DNA of 64,000 nt from Limnanthes douglasii subsp. nivea (GCA_036936605.1 JAUPFV010000005.1:3833670-3897669), one strand, 5' to 3'; counted from the stretch's first letter, positions 35,096 through 46,207 are shown. Made by a program: numbers and translations. The notes: generated by a model from the sequence alone, not told the origin.

Positions 35096-35210
35096 TTAGT
35101 AGGAACAAACGCTGACCAGCTCGTCAGCTGATCAAGTTTGGAACACTTCAACATTTGGAAGGCAAAAGAAAATTTTGATTAACGTAATCAAGTGATCGGG
35201 TGTTTATGAT

Positions 35211-35234
35211 GCCTCGTTAAAACCTCATCGCGCC
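35211..35234 (-). other. Conserved post-pol motif of Tat1
   Basis: About 100 nt after pol the minus strand reads GGCGCGATGAGGTTTTAACG then AGGC. Related copies follow pol in Tat2 (54501-54524) and in the old relic (15264-15287). Function unknown. Confidence 0.6.
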
Positions 35235-35329
35235 ACCGAGGTAGGAAATAGTGCATCCCCGACCAATAAGTTTTTACAGACCATGTCAAACAAACTACAA
35301 ATATTCTACCACTATTCTAAATACAATTT

Positions 35330-37009
35330 TAGATGTTCAATATTCCATGGTAGCCTCAAAGGATGCCCGAGCCTGTTGTGTAGGCGGTAAGTCCCGCTCT
35401 TGATTTTTTCCACGATTTCGTAAGGTCCTTCCCAATTTGGGGCGAGCTTACCGAGGCTTTTGTATTTCGTGTGAAGAAAGACGCGCCTCAAAACCTTGTC
35501 ACCGACCTTAAACTCCCGACGGCGTACCTTGGAGGCGTATCAACTTCTCATCAGGGTCTGATAGTGCAAAGAGTTCAACTGGGCGCGATTGCGCTTCTCT
35601 TCTATAAGATCGAGCTCGATTCGTCTGCTGTCGTCGTTCGCTTTCTCCTCATAGGTACCGACCCTGAAAGATGGAATTATGGATTCCGCAGGGGTAACCG
35701 CGTCCATACCATATACCAAAGCATAAGGTGATTCCTGGGTTGCCATCCGGGGTGTGGTTCGGTAAGCCCATAGTACCTCTTGTAGGTAGTCGGACCATTT
35801 TCCGGCTTTTCCTTCAAGGTTTTTTCTGAGGCCGTCCAAAATGGTCCGGTTGGTGACTTCGACCAGCCCGTTTGCTTGAGGATGGAAAGGAGCGGAGAAA
35901 CATTGCATGATCTTATGAGTGGTGCAGAAATCTTTCATTTCCCCGCTGTCGAACTGTGGACGGTTATCCATAGTTAACCTGTGCGGTACCCCGAACCGAC
36001 AAAATATGTTAGACCAGATAAATTTGATGATATCTTTGGTCTTGGTGGCGGATAAAGGTTCAGCTTCGACCCACTTGGAAAAATAGTCTACTGCCACGAC
36101 GATGTCTGTCTCCCACCCGATGCCATTGGTAGTGGTCCGACAAGGTCGATTCCCCATCGGTCAAAGGGTAGACCTTCGAATATGGATTCTAGAGGAGCCG
36201 CAGGAACGTTTATCGCGTTTGCGAATCGTTGACACGTATCGCAGGTTTTTACTATTAGTCGTGCATCTGCTGTTATCGTCGGCCAATAGAACCCTGCGAG
36301 AAGAATCCTTCTGATTAAGGCTTTGTAACCGCAATGTGCCGCACCCTCACCATCATGCAGCTCGGATACAATTATCTGTGACTCATGGACCCCTAAGCAT
36401 CTGAGCAGGGGACGGCTGAAGGATTTCTTGTACAGTACTTCACCTAAAATGACGTAACCCCGAGCCTTATTGCGTACTTTCCTAGCTGAGGCGTTATCGC
36501 TAGGCAGCCTACCTTCGGCTAAGAAGGCGATAATGTCGCGTCGCCAATCTGAGATTGTTACCGAAGAGATCTGACAGGCAATTTGAGGTCGGTTATCTAA
36601 CTCGTGACGCTTGATAATAGACGGGCTTTCTTGTTCGGTAACCCAGGGATGGTTACTGGAGCAAGAAATTGTTGCCAAAGAATCTGCAGCTATGTTTTCG
36701 CTTCTCGAGACATGTTCGTATGTGACTTTGTCAAACGAGGCGGCTAGCACTCTGAGTGCTGCTAGGTATTGTACCAGATGCTCTTTCTGAGCTTCCGCAT
36801 TTCCCGAAGCTTGGGTTATCAAAAGTTGGGAATCGCTTACGAGGCGTACCCGTTTTGCCCCACATACCTGCGCTAACCGTAGCCCTGCCAGAGCAGCCTC
36901 GTATTCAGCCTCATTGTTCGAAGTATGGAAACCAAATCGAACGGCTTGGTGCATACTAATGCCCGATGGGGTAATTATTTTTATCCCTGCTCCACAGCCA
37001 CTGATGCTA
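35330..37009 (-). pseudogene. Tat1 archaeal-type RNase H and integrase
   Basis: The second RNase H gives FGFHTSNNEAEYEAALAGLR and LVSDSQLLITQASGNAEAQK, the hallmark of Tat elements, followed by SRSENIAADSLA. Integrase follows with a zinc-binding HCGYKALIRRILLAGFYWP...CDTCQRF, the core RWGIDLVGPLPMASGG, VDYFSKWVEAEPL, DNRPQF (normally DNGPQF) and ANGLVEVTNRTI carrying the third acidic residue. The C-terminal module is FKVGDKVLRRVFLHTKYKSL...LAPNWEGPYEI, reaching about 35330. Frame breaks are at about 36100 and at a stop near 35540. It would process and join element DNA if intact. Confidence 0.9.
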
Positions 37010-38640
37010 GCCTCCCCCGTCGGTTCGGACGGTCCACTCGTTCAGTTCGGCTTCTTGGGAAGGTGCGTCCTGATCCGGTCGTTCGGGATGGAACTCTACT
37101 AAAAAATCAGCCATGATTTGGCCTTTAATGGCTGTCCAAGGTTCGAAGTCGATGTCAAAATCGCCCAACTCGACCGAACATTTGGACATTCTCCCGGACA
37201 TGTCTGGTCGCTGGAGGATGTACTTGAGTGGGAACGAGGTTCGGACTATGATAGGGTGGGCTTGAAAGTACAGACGCATTTTTCGTGCTGCCGTGACCAG
37301 GGCGACAGCCATTTTTTCCAACTTTAAATACCGAGTTTTCGCATCCAGCAGGCTTTTGCTCACAAAGTAAACCGTTGTAGGGGCTGGTCCCGACTCACTG
37401 ATCAAAGCCGCACTAACCGCAAAGTCAGTAACCGCAACGTAAAGGAAAAGTGTCTCGCCAGCGACGGGGTTTGTCAAGATGTTCGGGGATGACAGATATT
37501 GTTTAATTCCCAAGAATGCTTCGTTACATTCGGGAGTCCACACAAAATTTTTGGCTTGCCTCAAGACCTGAAAAAAGGGAGCGCACTTATCAGATGACCG
37601 AGAAATAAATCGATTTAAAGCAGCCAGACGCCCAGTTAGGATCTGGACTTCCTTGATGGTCCTGGGCGGAGTCATATCGGTCAGAGCTCGAAGTTGGACG
37701 GGGTCGGCTTCAATCCCTTTCTCGCTAACGAAGAAACCTAAAACTTTTCCTGACCGGACCCCGAAGGAGCATTTTTCCGGGTTGAGCTTGAGGTTTATTC
37801 CCCGCAGGTTATCAAAGGTTTCTCTCAGATCGGTAAGGTGGGCTTCATCCGCGCCGCTCTTGACCAACATATCATCGATGTACACCTCCATATTCCTCCC
37901 AATTTGACCCTCGAACGTTTTGTTCACTAGCCTTTGTATGTTGCGCCGACATTTTTCAGCCTGTCGGGCATTACTTTGTAGCAGTATAGTCCGCGGCCCG
38001 TGATGAATGTGGTACTTTCCTGATCCGCAGCGTGTAATTTGATCTGATTATAACCGGCGTACGCATCCATGAATGACAGCAACTTGTTACCTGAAGTCGA
38101 ATCTACCAACTTGTCGATTCTTGGCATTGGGAAGGGGTCCTTCAGACACGCCCGATTAAGGTCGGTGAAATCCACACACATTCTCCATTTCCCGTTTTTC
38201 TTCTTGACCAGAACGGGATTTGAAGTCCACAACGGGTAATTCGCTTCCTTGATGTGACCGACGCTGATCATTCTCTCAACTTCTCGTAAGATAATGTCTG
38301 CCTTTTCCGGGGAAAAAGCCCGACGCTTTTGGGAGATCGGTCTGACGTTCATGTTGATAGTTAACTTGTGAACGGCAAAAGATTCTGGGACCCCGGTCAC
38401 ATCTCTTGAGCACCATGCGAACAAATCTAGGTTTTCCCGTAGGAGAGTCAGTAGCTGTTCCCTGAAGGTTGGTGAGAGGCATACGCCGATCCACAGGAAT
38501 TTCCCTGTGGCAAATTGGTGTTGCTCGCATTCTTCATCCGTCGTCAAAAAGCTTGGGGCTTCTCGGGGGTCATCAAGGGGCAATGATTCCGGGGCGAGCC
38601 TCTTTAATTACTATTCTCGAGCCTGAATCATCTCTTGATC
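37010..38640 (-). pseudogene. Tat1 reverse transcriptase and first RNase H
   Basis: The RT N-terminal block runs 38583-37927 (KLTINMNVRPISQKRRAF, MCVDFTDLNRACLKDPFPMP, LSFMDAYAGYNQI). The palm with catalytic YIDDM and LKLNPEKCSFGV follows in the next frame (37927-37007), then the gypsy-type RNase H (TPECNEAFLGIKQYLS, VYFVSKSLLDAKTRYLKLEK). A one-base loss near 37942 breaks the frame between GATYK and VNKTFEG. A change in a G run near 37010 ends this frame just as the second RNase H begins. Catalytic residues are present, so the damage is by frame rather than by active site. Confidence 0.9.
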
Positions 38641-38644
38641 TTTT

Positions 38645-39230
38645 TTAGGTGCCAATGTCGCTCGGTAACATTTTTGTGCTGCTTTCTGACTGCTTCAGAC
38701 CACTCCCATGTTGTTTCCGACCACGTATTTTAAACACTGGTGGATTGTAGAAGACACCGCATGCATTCGAATATATCCATGATCGACCGAAGATGGCATT
38801 GTAGGAAGCCGGCGCGTCTACTACCACGAATAAAACAGTAACCTCTTTCTTGAATGGGCCGCGGCCTAATTGGACTACGCCCTCAAATTCTCCTATAACG
38901 TCGGCTGCTGACCCTGTGAACCCCACTATGGTACGGTCGGACCGTGCAATCACTGGTGGTGTCCTAAACTTGGCGAAAGTGGATGCGAAGATTATGTTGG
39001 CCGAACTACCGGTATCCACCAAGATACGCCGAACCTCCTCCCCCGCAATGGCTGCCCCGATTACTATGGCATCCTCATGGGGTCCGGCTATGTCTCTCAT
39101 GTCGTCGTCGTCGAAGTACAGAATCGGAGACGGGACGCTTCTGGGTTGAGAGTAAGTTTGGGCCTCCAACTGAGTGGTTAGGTTGACGATGTGCCTTTTC
39201 CTGGATGAATGTGTGACTCCTGCCATAAAT
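38645..39230 (-). pseudogene. Tat1 aspartic protease
   Basis: A 193-codon frame with the catalytic motif ILVDTGSSANIIF (Asp-Thr-Gly intact), a following flap region GFTGSAADVIGEFEG, and the closing YNAIFGRSW, all typical of gypsy proteases. It is in a different frame from gag, joined by a one-base change near 39228; most Tat elements carry gag and pol in one frame, so this is probably decay rather than programmed shifting. The frame also shifts again before the RT block at 38640. Confidence 0.85.
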
Positions 39231-41137
39231 TTCCCCCAAAAATAGTTAGGGATTCAAAAAATTTACAAAGGCCTCGTACATTACCGATGTTCTCATCTGC
39301 TTCCTCCTCGATAATCCCGATGATGTTACGGTTTGCTTCAGGGTCGAGGTACTCAACGGAAACATCGAAAAGGTCGGTTACTTCTGAAATTGCCATGGTG
39401 GTTTCGGGTTTTGCTATTATCATGACTTCCTTTGAGGATGTACTTTGCTGTGCCTTCTTAACATACTCTAGGAGGTTTCCGTGCTCTATGAGCATCTGTA
39501 TTTCTTTTTTCAAGGCAATGCAGTCTTTAGTATCATGCCCAACGTCCTCGTGATAGCGACAATAGCGGTTGTTCCTCTGCTCCCGAGGTGTTGGTATCGG
39601 GAAAGGTCTTCGGTACATTCCGTTTTTCTTAGTCTTCTCGTAGATCGACGATACACACTCCGTAAGGTCTGCGAAGTATGCAGGTCAGATCCATTTGTTA
39701 GATATGGGTCGTGAAGCCGTCTGACTCGTCTGCTTTGGTTTCGGGCTTGTTAGGACCGAAGGCTTGGCCGATACAGGCGGGGTCGGGTGTATCGTGCTGA
39801 CCGGTTGGACTGCCCTAGCGTAGTCCGAACGAGTGCCCTGCCTTATTACTACCGACGCTTGGGAACTTTGCTGAATTTGTGCCGCCAACTCAGATGCTTC
39901 GGTCTCTTCGATCAATATCTACTTTTCTACTTGAGCTAGAAGGGCGGAAAACGTGAACGCCTGTTTCTTCGTCACTGCTTGCTTCATTGGTCCTGGGAGC
40001 AAACCCAAACGGAACACAGTTAGGGCCATATTCTCTTTGAAGTGGTCTAGGTCGGTCTTCGCGTCGATGAATCGTCGGGTGTACTCTCTGAGGCTTTCCC
40101 CCAATTTCTGCCTACAATTCATAATAGTGTCTCCGTTGGCTCGGAAACTTTTACTTCCCACAAAATGTTGCCTAAACATTGTCCAAAACATCCCGAAGTT
40201 TCGGATGCAGCCCTGCGGTAAACGGTTGTACCACTTAGATACCCGGTCCCTGAAGGTCATGGAGAAAGCTCTACATAGGAGTTTGTCATCGTTGTCAAAA
40301 CTCAGGATGAAGTTTTTGAAGGCTTCCAAATGATTATCTGGGTCTTTCTTCCCATCGTACGTTTCTAGCTTAGAAATGTCAAATCGCTTCGGGAGTTGCC
40401 CCGCTAATATCTCGTCGGACAATGGAGATGCCCTCCAATTGACTCCGAACCCGCACGCTCCTCCTCCAAGTCCTTCCGTCTGAACTCCGTAGAGTCCCTC
40501 ATCTCCTGGGCTGATAAACTGGCTGCTGGTTCGGTAACCGTGGTTCTGGCTGTTCGACGGTTGCCATGGCACTTGAGGCAGCGCCGCCCGCTCTTCACGG
40601 CTGGCGGCGGGCATTTCTTCCTTCTCGAAGGACACCGGAGTTTTCTTCTCGGTGCTACCCTTCTTGTATTTCGGGGAGTCCGTCCTGGGTCCTCGGAGGC
40701 TTCGGGAACGATTCTTTTGTGTGCGTTGGACTCTTTCCCGTCGCCGATACTCCATGCCCGATGAATCATCCGAGGTGTAGTCTACCGACATGCCGCGATG
40801 ATCCTCTGGGATGAGGCTCTCGATAATACCTAACGGGTCGGGCTTCGATGCGCGGCCCAACGTTGCGGTCGGCCTCCTCACGGTCCTCCAAGAGGGTTTC
40901 CTTGCCTTTCCTTTCCTAGACCCTTTTCTCGTCCAGTCCCCGCTCTCTTTCAGCGTTTAGTTTCGCAATGTCTTTAAGGAGCTGTCTTCGGGTCATTATT
41001 AGGGTCGACCGCTTGTCCCGACCCCGGTCGTAGTACTCCCGACCAGGCGCTTCCTCGCCCTCTGACACCGAGACGGCTCGGATCACTTCTCTACCGACCC
41101 TCTCTACCACAGCTTCGTTGTTCATCTCGTAAAGCAT
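39178..41137 (-). pseudogene. Tat1 gag
   Basis: Gag starts near 41137 (MLYEMNNEAVVERVGREV). The capsid core lies at 40881-39919 (KRFDISKLETYDGKKDPDNH, SKWYNRLPQGCI, ESLREYTRRFIDAKTDL), a typical Tat gag. The zinc-finger block CRYHEDVGHDTKDC is at about 39560. Breaks: a TAG after KRV near 40918, a frame change near 40860, a TAG after AQVEK at 39919-39921 with the same frame continuing, and a TGA after NKWI at 39685-39687 with the same frame continuing. CAG or CGA codons are plausible ancestors of these stops. By family it forms the particle and packages RNA. Not translatable as one protein now. Confidence 0.9.
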
Positions 41138-41176
41138 GATTTTCAAAGAAAAAAGATTCCTTTTTGGTATCACTCG

Positions 41177-41194
41177 TTCCCACAGACGGCGCCA
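41177..41194 (-). other. Primer-binding site of Tat1
   Basis: The minus strand reads TGGCGCCGTCTGTGGGAA one base after the LTR, the standard site of many plant gypsy elements; the TGGCGCCGT start fits an Asp-type tRNA 3' end. Confidence 0.9.
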
Positions 41195-41195
41195 A

Positions 41196-41518
41196 TGATG
41201 AGGTAATAAATGTTTGGTGGAATATTTCGGATCTTGTGCTTGATGTGACTAGAGAGAAAAAGTGTAGAGAGAGAGAATGGAATAGAATAATATTCAATGT
41301 CCCACCTACCAAGAAAGTGGGTCACCTTTTATACTAAAATAAGGCGGACCCACTGAAATCCTTAGTGGGCTGTTTACATAACTAATGAGGCCCCTTAGTA
41401 AGTACTTTGTTTACAAATTGGTCCCCGAAGGATCCTAAATACATTAATAATCACACCAAGTATCCTTTATCTACAATTAACCCCTCATGATTTATATCGG
41501 CGAATTCCACCCTTATCA
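41196..41518 (-). repeat. 5' LTR of Tat1
   Basis: 323 bp, on the plus strand from TGATGAGGTAATAAATG to CCACCCTTATCA. The ends form an imperfect TGATGAG/CTTATCA inverted repeat. The right edge is fixed by the duplication GAAGT. Confidence 0.95.
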
Positions 41519-42300
41519 GAAGTGACACTAAAGAACATGTAGTTTGGTATGATAAGAGTAAGCATATAAATCAATTGTAAATTCTATAGCTCCTGTATGG
41601 TACCTTGAAGAAACATGATTAGAGTGAGCAGATAATAGTCAAACTGAAAGGAGGTTAAAATAATACTTTGTTCAAGAGGAAAATTTGTTAGGTGCGACCA
41701 AAGTATCACGTCATTTAGACATGAGAAATATTAGTGGTAAATAAGTAAATATATATCTCAAATCAGTCTTAAAATTGTCTTAGATAACCATTGTTTCCAA
41801 AGCCCCCGGTTGTTCATAAACTATCGTAATTTTTTATTTTTTTGTACCTTGTTAGTTGTTAAGGTTCAACCACCACATGTCTCGAATTTCCCCTTGGGTT
41901 TGTCTTGACGAATTTCACAAGTTTTCCTTTATTAAGTAAGTTATGTATACAGTGAGTCACATCATTATGGAATTTACCAATACGTGTTGTTTTGTATTTT
42001 CTTGTAAATTCATATATTCTCGTGTCGTCGGAATTTGACTACATCTTAAACCTTATTGATTATCCTCAACTTCTCTGATTTTTTTTATTAGTTCCTCTTT
42101 CAAACTGCTCCGACTTTTGGTTGCTATTATTATAATTTTTGTTGTAGTTTCTAATAGGCTTGCACCCGAAGTCTTGGTCTTGGTTATGTCATCTTAGCCT
42201 TGTGAAACGTTTAGGTAAGGTATTTATTGTTTGCACTTGGGCCATTATAAGGGGTTTATTGATATTTACTAAGAAATGGTAAGGAGGGTAGTCGTTTAGA
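41519..42300. repeat. Dispersed repeat R1, right part of the Tat1-interrupted copy
   Basis: It resumes with GAAGTGACACTAAAG and matches 3560-4335, ending around TTTATTGATA...GTCGTTT. Confidence 0.8.
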
Positions 42301-43254
42301 GGAGGTTTTTGTGGAGTATCTTTTACTATGACTTTACTTTCTCATAAACGACACCAATTTGGTGATATTATTTTTTTACGTGATTAAGGTTTCCAGTAAC
42401 GCAATGTAGACGAAGGGAAAGAATCCTCGTGGAAAATATAAGATAAGATTATGAAAATGTTAAAGTAGTTATGAGATTGTTAAAAATGATGAATAATTTG
42501 AGTTCTTTCTAGTTATAAGCTAATGGAAAAATAACTGACATACATAAAAAGAAATGGAGAACATTCCTAAGATAGATGAGTGAGTTAATAGATTGAAAGA
42601 TGAAAAACAAAGTTACTACGAGATATTGAATAACTTAAAAACTATACAAACCTTCAACCCTAAAAATGCATTTATATGAGATCTTGTCGGTGGTGTAATA
42701 TTGATTTAAAATTTAAAACTTATTTATAATGCAACCTTAAAAAGTTCATATCTTGATTAGCACACTTTATTTACTTAAAGTGTGAAATTTAAATATTAGA
42801 TAAAATTAAAACCAAAAATAATTTCATGTTCTCAAATTTAGTAAGCTAAACCATGTAACCTATAATCTTAATTATTATATTCGAATTAAAACTAATTGTT
42901 TTAAACTTTTGTTTGATATAACAAAATTAAAATCAATAATTCACTATATAAATATGGAAAAACAGCTCGCCCAAAATGGCCTACATTGAAATCTTCATAT
43001 TTCAACAGTTGAAAAAATTGGTATGTATCTATTTTTTTTCTCTTTTGGGGTAACATTTATGTGTTCTAAAAATAAGTAGATAAATTATTAGACTAAGGGG
43101 AAAAATTTATAAAAAAAAGATACAATTATTATCACTATATTAGAAAATTGAAACTGCTGATATGGTTTGCTTCATTACTTCGGACAATGTTTTATAGCAT
43201 CAAACTTGGGAGAGGCAGAGTTATGGCACTTTAAATTGTTTTTAACATAAAACC
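42301..43254. other. AT-rich intergenic stretch, no gene seen
   Basis: 42690-42790 resembles 5880-5970, in the same order relative to R1 and R3 as in the first copy. Otherwise nothing recognised. Confidence 0.4.
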
Positions 43255-44086
43255 TAATAAATCTAAAAGTTGAGAATTTAACATAAAATCAACTTGTATT
43301 TTTGGTTTTGACATTCAAATATACACTAGAAGAAAAAAAAACAAAACTTTAATACTATTATAGGGTTTAAAAAAGAAAATCAGATGACAAATAAAATATG
43401 AAATTATATATAAAAAGTTTCAAAAAATAATTAAATCATACTTATTCAAATGTATAGAAAAATCAAATTAATAATCAAACAAATCAGTATATCTTGGATG
43501 TTTTAATTTGTCGGACATAATTTTTTATTCTAAAATTTAATTTTTAATTATATATCATAATAGCATGCTAAAAACTTATTTTAACAATAAAAAAAATTAA
43601 CATGCAGTTACCATTCTTTCTGGTATGAATTTATTTGTTCTAAACACCATACAAATAAATTACTAGTGGAGTGGAGACTAAACATATGAGATTGAGACCC
43701 TTAAACTACTTATAAATGGAAATTAGTACGATCATGATTCTTGGATTTGTTTACAGTCTAGAAAGATTTTTAACGGAAACCAAGTTAAAGTTTATGTATT
43801 TTGCAAGGACAAGAATGATTAAATTGTTAGGAAGCTTATGAAATCTGATATGATCATAAGATATCACGATTCTTCTTGTATTAAATACAGAGGCGAAATT
43901 TGGATAAAGATTTAATATTAATTAAAAATGATTTTTTTAAAAATATGATATCACAATTCCATTTGTATTAAAAATCAGAGATGAAAATTATATAAAGATT
44001 TAAAACTAGTTAAAAAAACAATTGTTACTCCTCCATTTTTTTTTAACCTCGTTTTATAAAATTATTAAAATTTAAATGGTTGTTCC
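43255..44086. repeat. Dispersed repeat R3, copy without hAT-A
   Basis: It matches 7050-7421 plus 9624-10031. At 43651 the text ACAAATAAATTACTAGTGG spans the position where hAT-A sits in the other copy. hAT-B is inserted at its right edge. Confidence 0.75.
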
Positions 44087-45341
44087 CTTACAGTTAGAGG
44101 TGTCAAACGGGTTGAACCAGCACCAACCCGCACCGTTTAAATCAGAACCACGGGTTGCGGTCCTGGCGGGTTGCAGTCCTGCCAGGTTGCAGTCCTGCCG
44201 GGTTGCTCTTATGGGGTCCTGACGGTCTGGCGGTCCTGCCAGGTTGCAGTCTTAATGGGCCAGTTTCACAGGTAAACCGCCAGTTCAAACCACCAGACGA
44301 ACCATTTAAGAACCGTTTATAAGTTCAAACCATCAGTCAAACCATTTAACCATTTAAGAACTGTTTATCATAATATTTTATAATGTTATTTAAAATTAAT
44401 TTGTAAGTGTTAATTGAATCTAATTTCAATAATTGAGATATGTACCATATACACGAGTTAATTATTCTATTTCATGTATTTTAATTTAAATATGTTATCA
44501 TTTTAATCGAAATTTTATAATCATCAATTACATTCTAAAAAATAATTGTAATTTGATTTTGATACGTTTGATTATATATTTATATTTATGTATTTAAGAT
44601 ATTTTATTTAATATTATGTAGATATTAAATAAAATAAGTACATCTACTTGTATTTCGATTACAAATTTACAACATTTGAAGTATAAATTTAATATTTGAA
44701 GTATTCAATTTTTGAAGTATAAATTTAAAGTTTTAAAAATTGTATAAATTTGGATTATGTTCCAATTGCATAAACACATGTAATTTGGTGTAATTTAGTT
44801 GTGAAATAAATTCAAAAATACCAAATGTGTTTCAATTAACTATCTGTAATTTGGTTCCTAAAAAGATATTATATTATGATGGCATAATTAAATATAATTA
44901 ATTAAATATATTTAAAGAAATTATATCATGATGGCATAATTAAATATATTTATTTAGGAGATTAACATCATCAACAATATAAACTATCTATTATGTTCCA
45001 AATTAACTTGTTAATAATATAAAATTTCTTTCAATAAAATAGAAAAAAAAGAAGGGTTTATAATATAAAATTTCTTTTATTAATCTAGAGAATTTAATAT
45101 ATATATTTTTTCATAAAAGTACTAAAATTATTAAAAAACTAATAGTTCCAAAAATCTATTTATAGATTTTTATTTTTTTTAAATAATAGTTCGATTTTCC
45201 TATTTATATAATTTTTTTTAAAAATATTAGTGCACGAAATCCTATATATAGAGTTTTGATTATTTTTAATACTTTAAAGTGCTTACATTTTAAAAAAAAA
45301 TAATTTTTTAATAAAAAAAATATTTTTTTAAAAACAAATCA

Positions 45342-45542
45342 GTCACGGATGACGTCAGCAAGTGACGTCATCCGTGACGCCACCGTGCGGACCATCCGCT
45401 CAGACGTGCGGATGGTCCGCACGATTCAAAAGGTAACGGCTAGTTTCTAAAACTAGCCGTTACCTTTTGAATCCGGGGCATCCGGACGCAGGTCCGGATG
45501 GTCCGAATTACAGGTTCGGGCATCCGGACCTGCGTCCGGATG
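45342..45542. repeat. Cluster of five GC-rich inverted repeats in hAT-B
   Basis: Pairs: 45342-45357/45363-45378 (16 bp perfect, contains TGACGTCA twice); 45384-45399/45408-45423 (16 bp perfect); 45424-45446/45450-45472 (23 bp perfect, 3-nt loop); 45479-45487/45492-45500 and 45521-45529/45534-45542 (CATCCGGAC arms). The last two 22-mers are also reverse complements of each other. The island is GC-rich in very AT-rich surroundings and lies directly upstream of a TATA box. Confidence 0.95.
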
Positions 45543-45595
45543 GTCCGGACGAAAAAAAAATTCGGATTTTTCAAAAAAAAAAAATGGGTCTCCCC

Positions 45596-45604
45596 TATAA
45601 ATAG
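45596..45604 (+). promoter_or_regulatory. TATA box in hAT-B
   Basis: TATAAATAG lies 54 bp after the last inverted repeat and is followed by a pyrimidine-rich CTCTCTAAATCTACT leader, as in plant RNA polymerase II promoters. It is 277 bp before the small frame at 45881. Twin TGACGTCA sites upstream could bind TGA-type bZIP factors. Confidence 0.6.
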
Positions 45605-45880
45605 AGGAGACCCCAACTCCAACCTTACTCTCTAAATCTACTATAAACTCTCTAAATCTCTCAACTTGTTCTAGATTTTGTTATTAAGCTTAACTTTTGT
45701 ATTTTACATATCGTACTTCTGTTTTCGAAATAGTTAGATTTTTTTTCGAAACAAAATTGTTATTAGTTTGTATTAGTTATTATTTGTGCTTATTTCCTAT
45801 TTCCAATTCCGTCTTGTGGCTTCAACAACAGGTTAGGACAAGCAACTCCGAAAACTGATTTTTCGGAATTTTCTTCTTTT

Positions 45881-46207
45881 ATGATGTCTCCTCCACCCGA
45901 GAGGGATCCGATCACACGACGCATCAAATGTGTCACTGAACCTACGAATATGAGTAAGACTCTCAAACAAAATTTTAGTTTGAAAATTTCTCATAAGGAG
46001 AGGCGAAACTTCAAACTTGTTAGTACTACACGTACGACTGTTAGTAAGACCGCCAAACCAAATTTTAGTTCTAAAATGGTCGACAAGGTGACACGAAGTG
46101 TCAAACACCCAACTATAACCAAGACTAAGAGTAAGACCGTTGTTCCTAAACAAAGTCTTAGTACGAAGACGAAGATGGTCGATTTGATTGCTGCTTGCGT
46201 TAAGTAA
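45881..46207 (+). CDS. Small basic repeat-built protein in hAT-B, unrecognised
   Basis: 108 codons, start at the ATG pair at 45881. The sequence is very rich in Lys, Thr, Ser and Arg with hardly any acidic residues after the N-terminus. Three imperfect ~30-residue units can be seen, each with a SKT or SKTxxP centre, then a (N/Q)xS core and a K-M-V or similar end (VSKTAKPNFSSKMVDK is the clearest). I do not recognise a family. It lies downstream of the TATA box and GC-rich hairpins of hAT-B and upstream of the 89-bp array. It could be a truncated first exon of a larger element protein, or chance. A longer overlapping frame on the other strand (46306-45833) is judged a shadow. Confidence 0.35.
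   Translation: MMSPPPERDPITRRIKCVTEPTNMSKTLKQNFSLKISHKERRNFKLVSTTRTTVSKTAKPNFSSKMVDKVTRSVKHPTITKTKSKTVVPKQSLSTKTKMVDLIAACVK

Larger units (their letters stand above)
30998..41518 (-). mobile_element. Tat-lineage Ty3/gypsy retrotransposon (Tat1), complete
   Basis: A 10,521-bp element with two 323-bp LTRs and the 5-bp duplication GAAGT at 30993-30997 and 41519-41523. It reads on the minus strand: 5' LTR (right), primer site, gag, protease, RT, two RNase H domains, integrase, a 93-bp tandem array, a large gene on the opposite strand, a polypurine tract, 3' LTR (left). The second archaeal-type RNase H places it in the Tat lineage (Retand/Ogre/Grande relatives). The LTRs differ at about 11 of 323 positions by eye, making it the youngest LTR element here, but gag-pol has several stops and frame breaks. 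Confidence 0.95.

Noticed and set aside
34794..35108. Minus-strand 104-codon frame with repeated FSVFTTDLHVLFSRPFGKS units
   Set aside because: It only reflects the 93-bp tandem array being open in one frame; no start context or homologue.
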